Assembly: GCA_007135895.1 (NCBI GenBank)
Contig: SLHZ01000254.1
Span: 1 to 10,100, forward strand
Direction of reading: 5' to 3'
Length of the DNA: 10,100 bases
Source of the DNA: Balneolales bacterium
GTDB taxonomy: Bacteria > Bacteroidota > Rhodothermia > Balneolales > Natronogracilivirgulaceae
Position numbers and translations under genes: made by a program. Below, in pieces: positions 7,293-10,100 of the stretch (position 1 is its first letter; every line of letters starts with the position of its first letter). The notes below the pieces were generated by a model, which had not been told where the DNA came from, made no database searches, and saw nothing but the letters and a program-made list of their open reading frames with translations.

Positions 7293-7444
7293 GATTTCTT
7301 TCCCGACGGATCGTTGGATACGTTGGGATCCCTGGTATCTTTAGGATCCTTGGGGTTGCTGGTGTCGTTATGTATGTTGGTATCGTTGGGTTTCCTGGCC
7401 TTGTTGGGATCCCTGAGGTCGTTGGTATCATTTTTCGGGGTTTG
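7289..7444 (-). repeat. Degenerate in-frame repeats coding the low-complexity tail of the YfhO protein
   Basis: Codons 885-935 are built from variants of short units giving NDT, DPN, KDP and RDP tripeptides, and GGATCC occurs three times (about 7327, 7344 and 7408). On the plus strand the pattern reads as repeated GTTGGGATCCCTGGTATC-like blocks with changes. The product is hydrophilic, rich in N, D, K, P, R and T, and follows the last membrane helix, so it is probably cytoplasmic and disordered. The tail ends exactly at the stop that overlaps the next gene's start. Confidence 0.65.
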
Positions 7445-10096
7445 CCGACGCACCCGGAGATGCTGGTAAAGCGCCGCGGCCCCGATTAAAAGGATTATTA
7501 TGTTGAACAGGCGGGAAAGACGGCTGCCGAGGATATGGGAACGCGGGTCGAAACGCAGTTTCAGTTCATGCTGCCCGGCAGGTACATCAAAACCGCGCAG
7601 GATGTAATTGGTCCGAATGATATCAACCGGTTCATCGTTGAGCCATGCGTACCAGCCTTCCGGATACCAGATCTCGCTGAGCACCAGAAAGGAGGATCCG
7701 TCTGTCTGAAGGTCCATCCGGATTTCCCTGGGACCGTATTCGGTAATACGAACTTGCCGGTTGCCCGGCTCCGCTGTCTCAACCTGGCGGGGCTCTGCGG
7801 GCCCCATTACAATCGCTGTGGTTGCAGCATTGAAACGTGTCAGTGCCTGAATGGCTTCAGTAGCTCCACTCACTATTTTTACCGAATCAACAAACCATGC
7901 TTTGGGCAGCACATCGGGGTTTTCCATCACAACTCCAACATTTCCCTGGAAAACAACCTCCCAGTCCGGCAGATCTGGTACGGGGAACGGATAGGTCAGA
8001 AAACGCGTGTTGAGCATATTGAGAACTTCGGTGTTGATACTGCCCGTCCTTGTGAAAATGGCAAAATCGATCACGTCCTGATAATGACTCAGCTTGGCGC
8101 CGGAATAGCCCCCAATGGAGGGATAGTAATAGGCCGCGGGAACGGCATTATTGAAGGGGCTGTCGCCAAGGGGGAACGTACGGTACGGCCAGAGCTGTCC
8201 GTCCTGTTTGTTCTCGATGATATACCGGTCGACGGATCGCTGGGAGCGGGTTACCGCATCATGTGGAGAAGTACCGGCGTCAATCAGTCCGCCTTTGTCC
8301 GCATAGCGGCCGCCCACCTGGACCAGGTCTACGGCGGCAAGCAGCAACAGTCCGGCCATGGCATAATTGGCGGGGATAATTCGTCTGGCGGTCAGAACCA
8401 GCAATCCGCCGCCCAGCACGATGAACAGAAGAAAGCGCCAACTGTCGGAAACGGCCTTATCCTGCCGCTGAGGAATAACCGACTCCTGGAAAATCCTGCC
8501 GACGAACTGCCGGAGCTGCGGGTTGTCGGTCTGTATATTCTCTTGGCTGGCGATCTGCCGGGTGAGCTGCTCTCGTTCACCTTCTTTTTCAAAACTGAAA
8601 ACGGATCCTGCGGAAAGGGCAAAAAAGAGAGCGACGACAAGGGCAATGCCCCCGGGAAGAAACAGAGACCGCAAGTTGAGTGTCCCCTTGGCTTGGCTCT
8701 CACATATCCATTTCATCCCCATCACGGCGATAACCGAGAAGCAGAAAACCGTAACGATAAGCCACATCTCCGGAGTCCGGAACTTGTTGAAAAGGGGCAT
8801 ATAATGGAAAAACAAAGCGTTGAAGTGATAAAAATTCTCACCCAGTGAAAAAAGCATGGTGAGCAGGCCGCTGCCCAGGAAAACGAATTTCAGACGGCCG
8901 GGTGCCCGGATCAGACCGATCAGAAACATCAGAAAGACAATGGCGCCAAGGTAGTGCGGACCGCTAGTGAAGCTTTTTGGTCCCCAGTATTTACTGGTAA
9001 CCGGGCTGCGCTGCCAGGTAACCGCATCGGCCGATGACCCGCCAAAAATGCCCGGGATGATCAGTGTGAGCAGCTCTGTCCTGCCCTGTGACCAGGCAAA
9101 GGCATAGTTCATATCGAGCCCGCCGGATGGGCGGGAATCGGGAGCTTCTCCGGCTGGTGATCCGGTTTCTGCTGCAGGTTCGGATGCTGAAGGAAGTCCT
9201 GCCAGCTCTTCCGGCGATGTCATCTCCGTGATTTCCGATCCTCCGCGTATGCTGAAAGCGGAATACTCGTAGATGCTCCAGTAGGGCTGTATGTTGGCGG
9301 CCAGCGCCAGTAATCCGGACAGGAAGAGAAGGCCCGCTCTTCGGGTCCAGTCCATGATACTGTCGCGGCGCCATGCTGTTACAGTATCATAGAGGAACCA
9401 TATGCCCAGGGGGAACAGGAAATAGTAGACAACCTGGATATGTTCGGCACGCAGTGCGAAATTCAGGGCTATGGTAAAGACAAACAAGCCGGGCAGGAAC
9501 CAGCGCCCTCGGGAGAGCATCCAGTAGCCGGAAACGACCCAGGGCATCCAGCTCCAGGCAATGAGTTTGGAGTTGTGACCGGCCCCCACTATGATGGGGA
9601 TATAAGTGGTAAGGGCGATGGCCAGAGCGCCAAGTGCTGAAGGCAGGGGCCTGAAGCCCATCAGCCAGAACAGGAAATAGGCTCCGCCGACACAGAAAAT
9701 AAAAGGGAAAACGGGAATGAACATAGCCGGGAAAAGACGTCGCAGCAGGGTGTCAAGGTGAACGAAAGCCTTGTTGCCGATGACGGTATAGGAGGGCATT
9801 CCGCTGAAGATATTTGAAGCCCAGAGGGCATCTTCGCCTGTCTGATCCTGATAGGCCATCACCGATTTGGCTGTAGCGAGGAACTGCTGAATATCGTGCG
9901 CCACGAACTGCTGCCGGCCGGAGTATACCTCGCTGAACAGGAATGCCGGAACAACAATCAGAAAAACCAGGGCAATGAGATGCTGGTAGCTGGCGGGAAT
10001 GCGTGCCCACCAGTCGATGCGTTCCTTCCGGACTTCATCCTGCTTTTTGAAATGGTCTGCTTTCTTTTTTGATGATTTACGCCCTTTTTTTGCCAT
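7289..10096 (-). CDS. YfhO-family polytopic membrane protein (GT-C-like)
   Basis: A 935-residue membrane protein of the bacterial YfhO family. It has a Lys-rich cytoplasmic N-terminus (1-26) and a first membrane helix at about 38-57 followed by a loop with SGRQQFVAHDIQQF (59-72), whose acidic residue sits where GT-C enzymes often have a catalytic Asp. Further hydrophobic segments lie at about 120-147, 152-172, 201-220, 222-238, 254-272, 381-397, 402-417, 443-461, 477-500, 553-570 and 574-592. A soluble extracytoplasmic domain (about 600-855) and a last helix (about 862-880) follow. The family-like GGLDMNYAFAWSQG (325-338) is present. In Bacillus and Listeria, YfhO-type proteins attach sugars to lipoteichoic acid; the Gram-negative role is not established. 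A low-complexity tail (885-935) is odd. ATG at 10096 is the first visible start, but only 4 bases upstream are seen, so an earlier start cannot be excluded. Confidence 0.88.
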   Translation of the reverse strand: MAKKGRKSSKKKADHFKKQDEVRKERIDWWARIPASYQHLIALVFLIVVPAFLFSEVYSGRQQFVAHDIQQFLATAKSVMAYQDQTGEDALWASNIFSGMPSYTVIGNKAFVHLDTLLRRLFPAMFIPVFPFIFCVGGAYFLFWLMGFRPLPSALGALAIALTTYIPIIVGAGHNSKLIAWSWMPWVVSGYWMLSRGRWFLPGLFVFTIALNFALRAEHIQVVYYFLFPLGIWFLYDTVTAWRRDSIMDWTRRAGLLFLSGLLALAANIQPYWSIYEYSAFSIRGGSEITEMTSPEELAGLPSASEPAAETGSPAGEAPDSRPSGGLDMNYAFAWSQGRTELLTLIIPGIFGGSSADAVTWQRSPVTSKYWGPKSFTSGPHYLGAIVFLMFLIGLIRAPGRLKFVFLGSGLLTMLFSLGENFYHFNALFFHYMPLFNKFRTPEMWLIVTVFCFSVIAVMGMKWICESQAKGTLNLRSLFLPGGIALVVALFFALSAGSVFSFEKEGEREQLTRQIASQENIQTDNPQLRQFVGRIFQESVIPQRQDKAVSDSWRFLLFIVLGGGLLVLTARRIIPANYAMAGLLLLAAVDLVQVGGRYADKGGLIDAGTSPHDAVTRSQRSVDRYIIENKQDGQLWPYRTFPLGDSPFNNAVPAAYYYPSIGGYSGAKLSHYQDVIDFAIFTRTGSINTEVLNMLNTRFLTYPFPVPDLPDWEVVFQGNVGVVMENPDVLPKAWFVDSVKIVSGATEAIQALTRFNAATTAIVMGPAEPRQVETAEPGNRQVRITEYGPREIRMDLQTDGSSFLVLSEIWYPEGWYAWLNDEPVDIIRTNYILRGFDVPAGQHELKLRFDPRSHILGSRLSRLFNIIILLIGAAALYQHLRVRRQTPKNDTNDLRDPNKARKPNDTNIHNDTSNPKDPKDTRDPNVSNDPSGKKS

Positions 10097-10100
10097 GGGG

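Noticed and set aside
7535..8848. Long open frame of 437 codons on the plus strand
   Set aside because: It lies wholly antisense to the YfhO gene, its translation shows no coherent domain or membrane pattern, and the minus frame has clear family motifs.
10085..10091. Seven-base A run near the YfhO start as a phase-variation tract
   Set aside because: It codes for Lys in a Lys-rich N-terminus (MAKKGRK); seven bases is short for contingency switching and nothing else supports it.

Overview
The window (about 10.1 kb, GC slightly above half by eye) comes from the Bacteroidota/Balneolota/Rhodothermota side of the bacterial tree. The clearest marker is a secreted protein ending in a type IX secretion (T9SS) sorting domain that opens with YPNPFN. 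That variant, with the moderate GC content, fits Balneolota or Rhodothermota better than Flavobacteria. Genus and species cannot be read from the sequence.

All six genes lie on the minus strand, so transcription runs from position 10100 towards 1. In that order they are: a large YfhO-family membrane protein (10096-7289); a GT4-type glycosyltransferase whose GTG start overlaps the YfhO stop by 4 bases (7292-5976); a secreted CotH-kinase-family protein with a lamin-tail domain and a T9SS sorting domain (5928-3205); a GT-A family 2 glycosyltransferase (3122-2208); a Wzx-like polysaccharide flippase (2195-708); and the 5' part of hisS, histidyl-tRNA synthetase (580-1, running off the left edge). 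The first five are tightly spaced (4-base overlap, then gaps of 47, 82 and 12 bases) and look like one operon for making and exporting a surface glycan or glycoconjugate. The gap before hisS is 127 bases and has no convincing terminator, so hisS may be partly served by read-through. The cluster promoter must lie beyond position 10100.

Working model (inference): the two glycosyltransferases build a lipid-linked sugar on the cytoplasmic face, the flippase turns it over, and YfhO, a polytopic GT-C-like protein, acts on it outside the membrane. This resembles the GT2/flippase/YfhO division of labour described for lipoteichoic acid glycosylation in Firmicutes. The CotH protein, exported by T9SS, could phosphorylate or scaffold a surface component. 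No polymerase or priming transferase is visible, so the locus probably continues beyond 10100 or depends on genes elsewhere.

The most unusual non-coding element is a tandem array of three 27-bp units (3126-3206) that almost exactly fills the gap between the CotH stop and the GT2 start. Other points of interest are a low-complexity N/D/K/P/R/T tail on YfhO coded by degenerate repeats, a 10-bp perfect inverted repeat inside the flippase gene, and a small hairpin over the hisS ribosome binding site. No RNA genes, CRISPR arrays, insertion sequences or attachment sites were seen, and no gene-free stretch exceeds 130 bases.
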